A stretch of 6,308 bases of DNA from Pseudomonadota bacterium (GTDB lineage: Bacteria > Pseudomonadota > Alphaproteobacteria > Thalassobaculales > Thalassobaculaceae), in contig JAQBUJ010000208.1 of assembly GCA_027623845.1 (NCBI GenBank), positions 1-6,308 of the forward strand, written 5' to 3'. The notes below the pieces were generated by a model. That model was not told where the DNA came from, did not search any database, and saw only the letters and a program-made list of their open reading frames with translations. A program made the translations under genes and the position numbers. This document shows, piece after piece, positions 6,096 to 6,308 of the stretch (positions within the stretch are counted from its first letter, which is position 1; each line of letters opens with the position of its first letter).

Positions 6096-6110
6096 TGTTG
6101 CGGTGCAGCA
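6096..6110. promoter_or_regulatory. TGC dyad at the phasin transcription start
   Basis: TGTTGC (6096-6101), GGT, GCAGCA (6105-6110) is an inverted repeat with one mismatch. It lies 7 bases downstream of the predicted -10, covering the likely transcription start. The 15-mer AAATGTTGCGGTGCA (6093-6107) recurs with one change at 6151-6165. The form agrees with TGC-rich PhaR operators at phasin genes; the regulator itself is inferred. Confidence 0.5.
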
Positions 6111-6117
6111 TGATGTT

Positions 6118-6145
6118 AAAATAGGGCGTGCCCTGGAAAGATCAA
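6118..6145 (-). promoter_or_regulatory. Putative sigma-70 promoter of the phasin gene
   Basis: Read on the minus strand, TTGATC (complement of 6140-6145, -35) is followed after 16 bases by TATTTT (complement of 6118-6123, -10), each with four of six consensus matches. This predicts a start near 6111 and a leader of about 100 bases. One TGC dyad lies just downstream of the -10 and the other just upstream of the -35, which strengthens the case. Confidence 0.55.
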
Positions 6146-6150
6146 GGGGT

Positions 6151-6165
6151 AAATGTTGCGATGCA
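6151..6165. promoter_or_regulatory. Second TGC dyad upstream of the phasin -35
   Basis: AAATGTTGCGATGCA repeats the sequence at 6093-6107 with a single G-to-A change, 58 bases away. Its dyad core is TGC-N3-GCA (6157-6165); outside that core the inverted symmetry is weaker than in the first copy. It lies 5 bases upstream of the predicted -35, so the two copies bracket the promoter. Confidence 0.45.
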
Positions 6166-6168
6166 CAA

Positions 6169-6308
6169 AAATATTTTCACTGTCTGGTCAACACCAAAGG
6201 GCGAAGATTTTTTTATTAACTCTCATTATTTACAGCATGTTCTATACCAGGGTCACTCCAGAACCCGAAATCCCTGGTGTGAGATGACGCGAAAATTATC
6301 GGTGACGG
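6169..6308. other. Right-end intergenic sequence without an identified gene
   Basis: The part at 6208-6240 is AT-rich, including a run of seven T. An inverted repeat ACCAGGG (6246-6252) with CCCTGGT (6272-6278), loop 19 bases, has no T-run on either side and is not a clear terminator. No reading frame with a ribosome binding site was seen. It may carry control sequence for a gene beyond the right edge. Confidence 0.4.

Noticed and set aside
6246..6278. Inverted repeat ACCAGGG/CCCTGGT as a terminator
   Set aside because: The stem is only 7 bp with a 19-base loop and has no T-run on either strand.

Overview
This window looks like chromosomal DNA of an alphaproteobacterium, most likely a Rhodospirillales-type lineage. 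The evidence is a moderately high GC content, a Phasin_2-type phasin beside clpS-clpA, and a DUF482/COG3146 N-acyltransferase in a plausible operon with a RidA-family protein. The lineage is inferred from gene families and gene order, not from a marker gene.

Layout from left to right. Bases 1-442 hold no convincing protein gene, but bases 73-223 are a run of hairpins ending in a strong plus-strand intrinsic terminator, which makes a candidate small RNA. A plausible plus-strand operon follows: a RidA/YjgF-family protein (458-925) and a DUF482 FemAB-like acyltransferase (958-2124). A 171-base AT-rich promoter region then leads to a 62-residue protein with an excisionase/MerR-like HTH fold (2296-2484). 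A bidirectional terminator (2503-2536) separates this side from the minus-strand genes. On the minus strand, read right to left, lie a phasin (6009-5476) with its own promoter and terminator, then the clpS-clpA operon (5269-2596). The right end (6010-6308) holds the phasin promoter and nothing else that could be identified.

How the genes work together. ClpS delivers N-degron substrates to the ClpA unfoldase, which feeds ClpP (not in this window). The phasin coats polyhydroxyalkanoate granules. RidA-family proteins deal with reactive enamine/imine metabolites. The DUF482 protein is probably an acyltransferase of unknown substrate.

The most interesting signal is regulatory. The phasin promoter is flanked by two TGC dyads sharing the 15-mer AAATGTTGCGRTGCA, and a perfect dyad of the same class (TGCTGC-N3-GCAGCA) sits at the predicted start of transcription of the small HTH gene almost 4 kb away. 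These resemble the operators described for the PHA-responsive repressor PhaR, so the small HTH protein may be an unrecognised member of a PHA regulon. No CRISPR array, insertion sequence, tRNA or rRNA was seen.
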